A stretch of DNA of 64,000 bases from Nageia nagi (Eukaryota > Pinophyta). This document shows, in pieces, positions 48,450 to 60,831 of this stretch (its first letter is position 1; every line of letters starts with the position of its first letter). The translations under genes and the position numbers were made by a program. Below the pieces are notes generated by a model. The model was not told the origin of the DNA. It saw only the letters and a program-made list of their open reading frames with translations, and ran no database searches. The stretch lies in NCBI GenBank assembly GCA_050084985.1, contig JBITNC010000001.1:99076001-99140000 (forward strand), written 5' to 3'.

Positions 48450-51400
48450 TAATTTAATACTGAGGCTCATCCTCGATATAAAAATAACCAACTATAGTGA
48501 AGAGCAAGGTGACAAAAATCTCTTCCTTACTCATAATAAATTTGAAGTTGTTGATGATAAAATTTGGTAACTTGGTAGTGGTTATTCAAATCATATGATT
48601 GAGTAGAAAAATGTTTTTGTAAAACTCAAAGAGAATATCTTTGGATAAATCAAATTTGATGAAAATAATTAGGTTAGCATTACCAAAAAAACTTTATTTA
48701 TTTTAAAGAAAATATTGGCAAGATTGAAGTATAATCCCTTGATCATTGGTTATTTATTCTTAAAGAACTATATGGAAGTATTTACAAATAATAGTTACAC
48801 AATCACAAATGAGACTGATCACCAAGTAGTCACCACTATTATTATGTTTGAGAATAGAATATACATATTGAATATGTATTCAATAACTATTAAATTATTG
48901 AAGATCATTATTGATCCTTCTTGGTTGAGGCATAATAGGTTTGAACACCTCATCTTCAACTCATTACATGGACTATATAAGCTTGTGAAAGGTATGCCTA
49001 CCTTTTCACATCCATCAAACACTTCGTATGAAAGTTGCATATTTGGGAAATAACATATAGAGAAAATTTCCCATCACCAACACAAATATCAAAAGCCTTT
49101 AAAGTTGGTACATGTAGACTTATGTAGACCTATGTAGACTCCAAGCATGGCCAATATATGCTTATATTTACTTATGATCATTCCTAGATTAGTTGGTTGT
49201 ATTTGTTGTAGGAAACGTTAGATTCTTTTGATTATTTTATCAAATTCAAAGCATTAATAGAAAAGAAGTCCAACTACAAACTTAAGAAGTTTAAGATAGA
49301 ACAAGGTGGTGAATTCATTTCAAATAAGTTCAAATATTTCTACAACAAATAAGGGATCAAGTGGAAGTAAACAACAACATACACTTCCAAACATAATAAA
49401 GTGGTAGAAAGGAAGAACCAAATAATTATTGAGAAGTTCTTATGCATGCTAAAGGAAATGATCATGGAAAAAAAATCATGTGATGAAGTTATTCATACAT
49501 AAATTTATATTTTGAATCACTTCCCAATAAAAATACTATAAGATTCAATACCCTATGAGGATTGGTTTTTCAATAAATCAAGTATTTCTCACCTAAGGAT
49601 CTTTGGTTCAACTTGTTAGGTGCATGTTCCTAAAGAGAGCAAGAAGAAATTAGATAAAAATCCATCAAGTGTATCTTTATTGGATACTCTAATGAATCCA
49701 AAGTGTATAAGTACTATGATCCAATTACAAATAAGTTGCACATGAATTGGGATGTAATATTCAATGAAGGAGAGCATACACAAATGATATAGATGGAATA
49801 ACCATCCCTTTGAAATTTGAAGACTCTAGATACAATGATTTAGTTGAGTGATTGAAGCCTAAAAATAAGAACACCTCTATGAAGATAACCCCTTCCAAGA
49901 ACAAGCTTGTTTGGGATCATCCATAATATAAAATTTTAGATGAATATTTTACCAAAAGCATGACCAAACAAAAATCAAGGGGGTGATCATATGATCAACT
50001 ATGTGTTGATAACATCTTATTTTTTTGATCCTTCCAACTTCAAAGAAGCATCAATAAATGAAGATTAGATATTAGTAATGGAATATGATATAGAGAAAAT
50101 CTAAAAGAATAACTCTTAGGAGCTTGTCCCTCCTCCAAAGAATAACAATATGATTTAATTCAAATGGATCTATAAACTAAACTATAATGTTGATGGAAAC
50201 ATTACTAAACATAAAGTCTACTTAGTAATAAATGTATAATATTGATGGAAACATTGGTAAACATGATGTTTTCTTAATAATGAAAGTCTATGTTAAAAAT
50301 AATACCTAAACTATGAAGAGACATTTGCACCAATCACAAGCCAAGAGATAGTTGGATCTCTACTAGCTCTAGCATTCCATTTTGGCTTACAATTTACCAA
50401 ATGGATGTAAAATAAAACTTCTTAAATTGAGAATTAGAAAAATTCTATGTGCATTAGCCACAATAATTCACCATTATAGGTTATGAAAATAAAATGTACA
50501 AACTAAAGAAATCTCTTTATGGGTATAATCAATCATTTGGAACATGGTACTCTAGAATTGATACTTATTTCCATCAAAATGATTATCAAAGGTGTTTAAA
50601 AAAATCCACACTATACATAAGGGTAATTGGATATTATTTCATCATCATTTGTTTATATTTTGATGATATTATCGTCATGAGTAGTTCCAATTCATTGTTG
50701 AACCAATTTAAAATTGCTATGGTGAATGAGTTTGAGATGAGTGATCTAGATGAAATACAAATAATCATCCAATGGTATTTTCATAACTCAAACAAAGTAT
50801 GCTTATGATATGCTTGCATGATTTTCCATGAAAGAATGCAAACTAGCTAGTCCACTAGCAATTGTTGGTTGTAAATTAATGAAAGAGGTCTTTACTCTTT
50901 TTATTGATGCAAACTTGTATAGGTCTTTTATTGATAGCTTGATGTATCTTATTGACATATAACTTTACATTATGTTTGCATTTATTTTAGTAATAATATT
51001 CATGCATTATTAATATTAATCCCATTGGAAATAAGCCAACATATTTCTTTAATAAGTAAGTAGCACATAAGGTTTTAGTTTATAGTATAAGGCTATTGAT
51101 TCTGAAAATCTTGAAGCATACATAGATGCTTATTAGGTCAGAAACCTTGATGATAGAAAAAGCATATTTGAATATGCCTTATTCTTTGGTGAATCATTAA
51201 TTTCTTAGAGTAGTAAGAAGCAACTTACAATTGCTCTTTCTATCATTTGAAATAAAAATCTATGGTTGACTCTTTTGCTTGCACTCAAGCCATTTGGATG
51301 GCTAAATTATTTGAAGACTTAGGAATGGAAATTGGCCAACCAATTACAATTCATTGTGATAACACCAAAACCATTTCTATGATAAATAATCCAATGGTTC

Positions 51401-51552
51401 ACAATCGAAGAAAGCATATTAACATTCACCATCATTTCATGAGAGACTTGGTGAAGGATAGATTCATTGAATTCAAATTTTGTAAGTTTGAAGATAATCT
51501 TATAGACATCTTGATTAAAGAAACACCAAAGGATCAAGTTCTCAGTATTTAG
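48450..51552 (+). pseudogene. Element F: decayed Ty1/copia pol remnant
   Basis: The plus strand holds copia domains in order, with many stops and shifts. A protease zone lies at about 48560-48680. The integrase zinc part at 48900-49050 has HNRFEHLIFNSLHGL with SYESCIFGK. Catalytic integrase blocks follow (a 'VVERKN'-like zone near 49405). Reverse transcriptase has KMYKLKKSLYGYNQSFGTWY (about 50490-50550), CLYFDDIIVMSSSN at about 50655-50695 (the usual YVDD reads YFDD), and NEFEMSDLDEIQ. RNase H has AIWMAKLFEDLG and ITIHCDNTKTISMINNP with HINIHHHFMRDLV (51290-51455). No gag, LTR or primer site was found, so the ends are uncertain and the copy may be 5'-truncated. Confidence 0.82.
50183..50286 (+). 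repeat. 52-bp tandem duplication inside F reverse transcriptase
   Basis: 'tataatgttgatggaaacatt' at 50183 recurs as 'tataatattgatggaaacatt' at 50235, with the following bases also similar. The family has this 'YN.DG' block once, so one copy is a later duplication. Confidence 0.75.
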
Positions 51553-53399
51553 AATTTAATTACTATTTAAACCATTGATTTTAAGGGAATAATGAAAGAA
51601 ATAATGTTCCATAGTTTAATCATTCAAATTTTTACATTCAATTTTGGCCTATATCTCTCCCACAAATGGATACTACCAGATATCTACTTCAGCTACCTAG
51701 ATTTATTTTAGTTGAAGGCATGTAGTTGAGATTTTAATACTCATATTTTTCATTATATATTCTTTAGATGTAGAGATATGGTCATCCATACATTTTTTTA
51801 GAAGTATTGGACATCCATACATTTTTTTAGAAGTATTGGACATCTATTTATGTTTTTCCTAATTTCTCATTTGAACTCAAATTATGTCAAAAATTTTGAG
51901 TGTCAAACACTCAATCTTATTAGATAATATATGTATAGGGATTAACTATTATTTTATTATAATAATTAAGTATTAATTTTGCAATTGTAAAAGCAAAATA
52001 TTTTTTCTACATAACTCTTTCCTTATGGTTATATAGCATGCTTTCATTTATGGGCATGTTTTTTGGAGAAAATACTTGCAATTTTTGCATGTGTTATGAG
52101 TATATTATAAAGTAAAGTTCAACTATTTTATGGTATTTTAACTAGGTGAGTACTTATTTATTTTTCATTTTGAGCAATACTTTTGGATATATTCATGGTT
52201 ATGTCAAATGATCCTGTTATAGGATCATTTTGCTTTTGGGAGCTATAAATTTTATTGTAGATATCCTTTTAGTTTGATTTATTTTATGTTCTATATTTGG
52301 TTTCAATAGATTTTAAACCATATATATCATTCCATACTTTTTTGGGCTGTCACACTTAGAATCCATAATATCTTAACTTGCATTTGTATAATCTTGCTTA
52401 GTAAGCTCTATCAAGTGTTTTACTTCTATATCATTTTTGATCCATTTGTACTTCTCTACATACCCCTATCTTTCATCATTGGATAGGTATTTTAATTTAG
52501 ATTCTAATAGTGTATATCAAAATTTTATGTTTCATTAACAAATAACCAAGTTACAACTCTTCAAAGTAAGCATAGTAAACTAGTCTATCTTATGTCAAAC
52601 CTCAAGAACTTGTTTGTTGACATCACCACCTTAGAACACTAAGAATTGTATCTTTTTCCTTATTATTGAGCCCAAAACTTGATTTTCCAATGTTATTAAA
52701 TATCAACCCTTAATAAATATACATATTACATCATATGGTACTTAGGAAAAAATATTTTTTTAACTAGGAGGCTCATTCAAGTACCAGAATACATTATTTA
52801 TGACCCAAACTTCAAATTAATATTCCTAGAGATCCATAATTCTATTTGAGGCATGTAAATAGTTTTTTGAAAGAATTTTAAATCTATCCAAATTTACTAA
52901 AAAATCAATATTTATGTTAACTTAGTTTTGTTTTACAACATCTGAAAGTATAGGTTCTCATATCATTCCTAGATCACTATATCAAGCCCTAGGAACATCA
53001 AATTATTCATTTGGTATTAGAGAATTGAGGTATTAAGAATTAAATTTTTAAATACTTTATTTTATTATATTGTGGTATAAATTAATTCTTATCTTTATTT
53101 CTTCTCCCCTAAGGATTTTATTTTATTTTTCTTCAAACAAGCCCTCCTTAAGAAGGCTCATATTTCAAAAACCAACTACTCTCCTTGACCTTCACTAGAG
53201 GGGATGAATTTTCACTAAGGTAAAAATTAATGAATAGATAAATTTCATCATAAAATAACCTTTTTTCATTATAAGAATGATAAATTTTTATCCAAATCAT
53301 TTGGGCCCCTTATGGAACTAGATGATATGGAATATATCATGGAGATCATGAACCTTTATAAGTCTTCATGATTTTTTCTTATGGAATGTAAGAGAAATA
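51553..53399. other. Unassigned AT-rich DNA between F and the LINE remnant
   Basis: No gene seen. It contains a 29-bp direct duplication (51783-51811 and 51812-51840, 'catccatacattttttt'). It may include F's 3' region and the LINE's 5' part. Confidence 0.45.
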
Positions 53400-56300
53400 A
53401 TATAATTAGTATAAAAATACAAATTTCCTAGTGAGATGGTGAATTCCACTCATTTGTATAGAATTATAGATTTTTTTCTCTTAGAAATCAAAGTAATATT
53501 TTCCACGTAACTAATTATTCTTATGGGAAAGGTAGAGTAGACACTTTCATTGATCTCAAGTGGAAATATAATATTGTTACAATGGATATTAATACCTCAT
53601 ATTATACACTTTGTACTCTACTTAATATTTATAGTTATCCATTTGGATTTATCATATCTATTCCTAGAATGATGCTCTTGAAATATGCACAATCTAGAGC
53701 TGGTTAGACTTTTCTCTACTAATTGCAGTATGGGTGCTTTGTGATGACTTGAATATGATTGAAAATTAATATGATAAAATAAGGAAAACTCTTTATGATA
53801 TAAAATGTTGGGAAACAAGAGAAATGGTATTTCATGAGGAATAATTTCATATTGTCAAATAACAATTTTTTTTCTATTATTTGAGTTTCTTGAAATTACC
53901 TAATTTACTTGGTCTAATTTTTAAGTTGAACATGCCCAAATTCTAGAGTTATTAGAAAGGATTATTCTCATAGAGCATTTTAGCTTTTGTTTTGAGTGTC
54001 TCTCCTCATAGTCACCTTTTATTTCAGCCATCCTTGATAATACTCTCTCTAATTATGTTTCTATTCTTTCTAATGTGGTATCTAGATCTCCTTATTCTCA
54101 CCACTTTTAGTCCCAATTCTATTTGAAGTTTTCATTTATTTAACATATAGACATGAAATATCATATTTGTAGAATTTAAAATATCATACCTAGACCATAG
54201 AACTCTATAGCTTTGATTGATTAGTTGAATAATGTTATTTCTTGTATGACCATTCTCTTTGCTCTTTGGGAGTTTAAATAGCTAAGAAAAGAAGGTAATC
54301 TAATGTTACTTTCAAGGATGAGTTAGCTAAGGATTTAATCCATCTAAGATATTTTCATTTTATTTTGTGTATTTAGGATCCTATGGCTTGGTTATACCAT
54401 GAGCTTCAAAAGAATGAGCTATATGAAGCCCAAGGTACCCAACTTTAAGAAAGAATTCACTGACTCCAATTTGGAGATAAATTCTCAAAAAAGAATTTTT
54501 CAAAATATTTAGGCATATTCCTAGACTAAATTTTAAGTGATTCAAGTTGATCATGAGAGGTTTAATTCCCTTATATATATCACCTTAGCCTTTGTGAATT
54601 GTTATCAAAGATTTTTTTATTCTAATTCACTTACCTCAGCTAGATAACAAGCTTTATCCAAATATTATGCCATGATTCTTGAGAATCTTTTTATCAAGAA
54701 AAAATATATCTATTATAGGCCTTTAACTCTTTATTATCTCTCTCACACTCTTTCATAGATGGTTAATGATAAAAATATTGGTCTATATAACTTCCCTTAT
54801 GAGTTCTAAAAAGAGTTTTGAGACATGGTTGGCCCAAACCTTCTTAATATTTACAAGTGATAATATTTAGTCCTTTGTGAGATATTATAAGTAAATATAA
54901 TATTAAATTTATTTTTGAAGCTAATGATCCAAAATTCATCACTAATTAGAGACTTATTACCTTGCTCAATATGAGCTACAAGATTATTACTAAAGCCTTA
55001 TCTCTCATGCTTAGACCCTTCCTTCCTATTATTATTCAACATGAACAAATTAGATATGTTCAAAGTAGGTATATTTTTGACAATATGCTTACTATATAGG
55101 AAGGCATGAAGTGGGAAATATATTCTAATTACAATTTGCTTTCTATAAAGATTGATTTTGAGAAAGGCTATGATAAAATTAAGTGGTATTTTATCCTTAA
55201 CATGTTACAAGCACTTGGTTTTGGCCCCACATAATTAATTCTATCAATATTTTTTTTAGTGATGCCTCATCTATTTTTACTCTAAATAGTCATTAATATA
55301 CATCCATTAGTATCTTTTGTTCAATCAAGTTGGGCTATCCTTTGACTATATCTTTATGTATTCTTTCTATTGAAGCTTTTGTCTATTTACTTACCTATAA
55401 GGTTGATCAAGGATCCACATATGGTATCTTGCTTCCCAATTCTCATACCCATCTTGTGAATGATACCTTTGCTAATGATTCATTTTTAACCATTTGAGAA
55501 GATGAAAAAGCAATCACTTTGACCCTTTCCTTCTTGGATTTTTCCTATTTGGATTCTAGATATAGTATCTAATGGAGAAAAACTTCTTATTTTAGGCTAG
55601 CGTAGAAACCTCATACTTATTTTCTTTCTTAGTATAAATGGAATTAGATCCAACTTAGAGACCTTCAAATTATTAGGCATTTATTTTTCCTTCCAAAGTT
55701 TCTCTACTTATATATTTGTTATCTTCTCAAGTATTCTAAAGGCATGGGGCTTTATGATTACAACCACTAAAGCATTTCCTTATGTCCTAAATGGATCATC
55801 AAAAAACTCAATGAATTTAGGGGCTAGAAAATCCTTATCCATCATTGTCTTTTTATAGGTATCCCTTTTTGATAAGTGGGTATGGTGATGTCTCAATCTT
55901 TAAGCCATTATTACTACTCTTTTCCTTATCAAGATCCAAAGATCCTTTGTAATTTAGATCATTTGGAGAGCATGGGAGGATCTTAAACTTAGATCTATTA
56001 GAATGGAGAAGGTTATAGAAAAGGAACCTTAATATTATCCTTCAATATTTAGTAGTCTCCTATCATTATCCTCTTCTACTTGCCAAGCATCAATAGGTTT
56101 CTTCTAAAAAAAAGGGAATTACAACAATCTTTGATTTTTTCCTTTTTTCAAACTAAGGACTAGATGCCTTGGGATTGATTCAAATGGGTTTATAATTTGA
56201 AACATAATGATAATTATAAATGTGATGTGCTTAATTATATTCATTTTTCGTTATGACCTAAAATTGAAAACTATTTTTAGAAACCTTGGTGGTCAGATTG

Positions 56301-57430
56301 GAGTTGGTCCAAGGATGTACCCCTATTACAATATAGAAATAAATTGAGGTATTATTGGCTTTCTCCATATTAAGCTATGGATTCCAACCTTAATAAGCAA
56401 TGGGATCTTTTCTCCCCAATTTTTAGATGAAGTATTCACTTTAAAATGGTCTACACTTCCTACATTAAACCAAAAAAAGCTCTCCTTACTTGCAGTATTC
56501 TTCACCAAGGACTTCCTATTGGAAAAAAAAAACTTTAATATATGGGTGTGAAAAATCTTAAGTATTATTTCTATGAAGAATATAAATATATTCTTCATCT
56601 ATTTTGGGGTTATAGGAAAGCCTTCTCTACTTAGGAGTGGATTGAATCCCTTTGTATATCTTTTATGCATACTTAATTTTATTAGATCCAATTTTTTTGA
56701 GGGGATTCTCTTAATTTTTCTAACCTATTCCTTGAAGGTTGGAATATTTTTAGAATTTGCATTCTATTTTATTTATTGAAAACTCATAATAAAGTTATTT
56801 TTTCTTAGTAAGAAGATAACATTTATTTTTCCCTATATGAGAAGTATGATATGCTTTATGATGTATGGTTGCATATTTTTGCATAAGTGGATAAAATCAA
56901 CATGGAGCTTCAGAACCTTCATAACCTTATTAGCCATTGGGTAATAGACCTTCCACTATTAATTAGGTTCCTTTGGACTTGCCTTCACAAGAATACATTA
57001 GGTTGTAGGATCCTTCTATGTCTCATTCTGAAAGATAACCTCCCCTATGCACCTTAGCTAATTCTAATAAATGTCATTGGTATTAGCCTTTGCCCTTCAA
57101 TAAACACATGCACACTAACGATGCTAGGTCCTTCCACCATATTAGTAGTTGGGATGTTTCCTCTAATTTCCCTTGATTCGATTGTCGGTTGGGGGATGGA
57201 AGTAACACACTACCTTTATAAACATTAATGAACAAGTTACTATGGGAAATGATGGCCCTAGTAGTTGGGGCTTGGGCAATAATATGGGAGGCATTGGATC
57301 GGCTACCACTATAGATGATAAGTGGCATATTCCTATACCACTAAATGATGGCTAATAGTTCATTATCAAGAATGAATACCCTCCCTACTCTTCTGCAAAT
57401 TTTAATTCTTGAATGATTATCTAGTTGATT
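53400..57430 (+). mobile_element. Element G: L1-type LINE remnant (ORF2-like)
   Basis: On the plus strand, an endonuclease-like block reads VWVLCDDLNMIENQYDKIRK at about 53725-53790 in one frame (family 'GDFNM', with one stop). Reverse transcriptase follows at about 54970-55620: YKIITKALSLMLRPFLP, IRYVQSRYIFDNMLT, IKIDFEKGYDKIKWYFIL with the first catalytic Asp, and MLQALGFGP. The active-site zone reads FANDSFLT where plant L1 has FADD, so the central Asp is Asn. Further on, GLYDYN and SLCPKWIIKKLNEF (about 55760-55820) match the region after the thumb. No ORF1, poly-A tail or target duplication was found. The 3' end near 57.4 kb is a guess. Dead copy. Confidence 0.8.
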
Positions 57431-57999
57431 GATTTCATTTTTTAGGAAATTTTTCTCGAGTTGTTTATTTTTTAGGTTTTTGATGTCTATCGTAACTTAC
57501 CTAGGTTAGTGTGACTACATATGAATGTGCTTAATCCATCCACTTTTTATATGTAAAAATATATATAGTCTTTTAATATAATTACCTTTTTCATTATTCT
57601 TACATACCAATTGCAGATTTAAGAAGATATATTCACAATTCTAAAAAAAAATTATACTCAATATTAAAATATTATCTTACGCAACAATTATAGAAATTAG
57701 AAACTAACAAAAACAAACTTTGCATTAAGAAACAATCATAGAAATTACAATCTCAATTCCATAAATTAGAATCACAATTCATATATAGATAAGAAAAATA
57801 TTCATTCTATCTATGTACAAAGGAAAATCCTAGATATGCACTCCTTTGCCCTTTTTTAATTGTTGAAGTCTTGACAGTTAGTTATTTACAATCACACACT
57901 TTTTGTGTTAGAAAGAAAGAAAGAAATTATATCCAATATAATGGACTCCTACATAATAAAAATAGAAAAATTAGAAAAATGAAACACAAATTTTTATCC
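57431..57999. other. AT-rich spacer, no gene seen
   Basis: It holds short A and T runs only. It marks the border between transposon-filled DNA and the MYB gene space. Confidence 0.5.
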
Positions 58000-58891
58000 A
58001 ACTCAACCAACAAACTGTGGTAATAGCTACTATTTATTTAGCAGTGAGCATTATAAGCCAAGCCCTTCTTTTGTGTGGACCTTCATGAAACATACTCAGA
58101 TTCTCCATATGTGATACTTTGTTATAGCTCAAATGGTAGGACTACATCAAACGGTTACTTACAATACAGAATAGCATAGCTAGATCCTTGATTATCAACC
58201 TTATAATGTGATTGTCTAGGTGGGCCCTTTGTCAGCAGTATATGCACACGGAAGATCTGCTTCCACAGAAGGCATTGGTTGGTGATGGGCTGGCCTTATC
58301 TGGATTTACAGTGCCATTTAATAAATAGGGTTAGATGTCATCAAGTTCGCAGTTAGCCTTAGTGGAGAAGCCTGGTCATTGTTGATGGAGAGGAAGGTAA
58401 GAATGTTAAAAACCATACTTAGGTGAAAGCATCTCTACAATCTCCTTCTGATTTGGAAAACATACATTGCAGATTGCATTTGTGACAAAGAAAGACGTTG
58501 GAAAATAGGACAGAGAAGCTAAATGGACTCGACCTCAGAGAACGCTTATGGATTCCTCCATCCCAAAACCCGCACTGCAGACGTTCTTCCCTGATTGCAG
58601 GGCAGGCCAGAAGATGTGAAGAAATTGCTAGGCAGGATTCATCACACAACTAATTAATGTTCCATCTTTGTATTTATAAAGATATTCGGGCAACCATTTC
58701 TTACAATATGCAGAGTCATAAGAAGATATTGCGATAATGTTAAGTGTGTGTGAATTGTAGGTTAAGAGAAGTGAATACATTGAAAGTTCACATGGAATCC
58801 TTGGTGCCTAACCCATTGTTGCGCTCAAACCACCTCCTGAATTCATGGTCTTTGTAATAAAACACGAAAGACACGGCATGGCTATGATTGG
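58000..58891. other. GC-richer, unique-looking block 2 kb beyond the MYB stop
   Basis: Base composition is closer to that of the MYB exons than to the flanking DNA. A plus-strand frame from about 58424 to 58651, with one stop, reads VKASLQSPSDLENIHCRLHL, then LRERLWIPPSQNPHCRRSSL and ARRCEEIARQDSSHN. The minus strand is open over almost the same span. I recognise no family on either strand. It could be a non-coding exon, part of a neighbouring gene, or a gene fragment. Confidence 0.35.
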
Positions 58892-59031
58892 CAGTATATT
58901 TTTTTGTTTACCTCATGAGACACACACCTCAAGAATCCATATTCTATGGATCCCATCATCCCAGTATATTTTTTTGTTTAACTCATGAGACACACACCTC
59001 AAGAATCCATATTCTATAAATCCCATCATCC
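58892..59031 (+). repeat. 70-bp tandem duplication
   Basis: Two units, 58892-58961 and 58962-59031, begin 'cagtatatttttttgttta' and differ at only a few bases, so the duplication is recent. Confidence 0.95.
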
Positions 59032-60800
59032 CAGTCTTGTGGTTTTCTGGGTGGTGGCCGCTTTTTCTTGTCTGCCATGGCTAATCGAAATGTGTATCAA
59101 AAGATTTACCTCTCTGGGTTTTTGGACTTTTTTTTGTTTTGCATGAGATCTTTCGTTGGATTTATAAAGTTCAGAATCTTTTTCGCTTTCTTTCTTTATT
59201 TGTATTTGGATGCAATTAACTGAGTGAGAGTGATAGTTTTTTTAAGGAAAGTTTTTATAATATTAAAAATTTAGTATTTACAATGGGAATAATAGTGTTA
59301 TTCACAGCTTTTTCAGCTTTAAACTTAAATAGTAATTTGTAAATTTTTTAGTTGTATATTGAAAATGTGGTTTAAGATGAATTATAGCTATGAATAATTA
59401 TATTGAGATATATTATAGTAAAAAATAATAACAATTAAAATATCATTATTGATGTATCAAAATATGGTATGTGAATAATGCACTTTTTAAAAGAGTAGAA
59501 AACATTGAATTCTATTTTATGGTATAAGGTTTATATATAAATATTTATCACTATAATAAGAAATTTAAAATAAATAAAAGTTATAATGAAAATAGTTAAT
59601 TAATTTCATTAAAAAAGGACAATGTGCAAATTATAAAATGAAATTTGAATTGTGACAATAAAAGTTATAAGTAAATTTGTATTGACTTGCAATGTAGTGT
59701 ATATTGTATGACTATCAAGTTGCATGTGATATCACATGTAACTTCCTACAACATGAATATCTTAGGATTTGGGATTTGGATATCGATTTGCATGACATAC
59801 AACTTGCAAATTATTCAACATTAAATTTGTAAGTGATATTGATTATAAATGTTTACCATGGATCCAAAAATTATTTATTAATATATATTTCTAGATCATC
59901 AATACTATAAAATAAATTATTCTTAATTCATTAAACTATCAAATATATTTTCAAGGAAATTTAAACAAAAATTATAATTTTTGTTAATTATACATCTTAT
60001 ATTTTTCTACAAATATGTATTATAAGAACTGAAATTCTAATTTACAAATATATCTCAATCATTTAAAACATAAAATTACAAATGAAAGTAGTATTTCAAA
60101 TAAGAACAACTTCAAATTTTTTTATTAATTAATTTTCTCACTCAAAAATAATATATCATAACAAATTATCATTACTCCAAGTAATTAAATATTTTTAATA
60201 TCATTATTTTAAGGGAAAATTACAAAAATACTCCTATATTTTATCATAATTATGAAATTCTATAATATCATATTTAGCATACATAAATTGATTGTTGAAA
60301 GGCATCTAATACATTTGAATATAAGGATATTTTCGTAATTTTAACTTATTTTAATGATAATATTAATTATCAATAAAATAAATATCATAACCCTATATTC
60401 AAATGAAACTAGCTGTTATGAATATTTTAATTTATATATAATATTACTTTAAAAATCTACATTTCTTATCTTTATATTTAATTTTGATAATTTTATATAA
60501 AAATATAAATGTACTATCAATTTATATAAATAAAATGCATTCCTAACTGTAGAACCTTTATTATAATTATTCCATAAAATTTTACCTTATTAATTGTTTT
60601 TGAAATAAAGAAAGAGAACGCATTTAAACAACTATATGTCACATAATGGTAACTTCTGCATACAAATCTCTTATAAAATCAGCCCTTACCAAGAGAATAA
60701 GGAAGAGAAATGCAACTTCATACATGATAGAAAGTTCAAAGGAAAAATTGGAGAGAAAGTTATATTAAAACCATTCTAGAATATATAACTTGTATACATG
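59032..60800. other. Spacer downstream of the MYB gene
   Basis: 59032-59220 is fairly GC-rich. It holds a plus-strand ATG (59078) in MANRNVYQKIYLSGFLDFF, which I cannot place. 59230-60700 is extremely AT-rich with no frame. A 28-base near-perfect palindrome lies at 59717-59744. Confidence 0.5.
60557..60562 (-). terminator. Possible polyadenylation signal of the MYB gene
   Basis: Minus-strand AATAAA lies about 270 bases after the stop of the longer frame. Other AT-rich motifs are closer, so this is only one candidate. Confidence 0.3.
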
Positions 60801-60831
60801 AATCTACAAAAAAAATTTAAGAACTTTTAAC

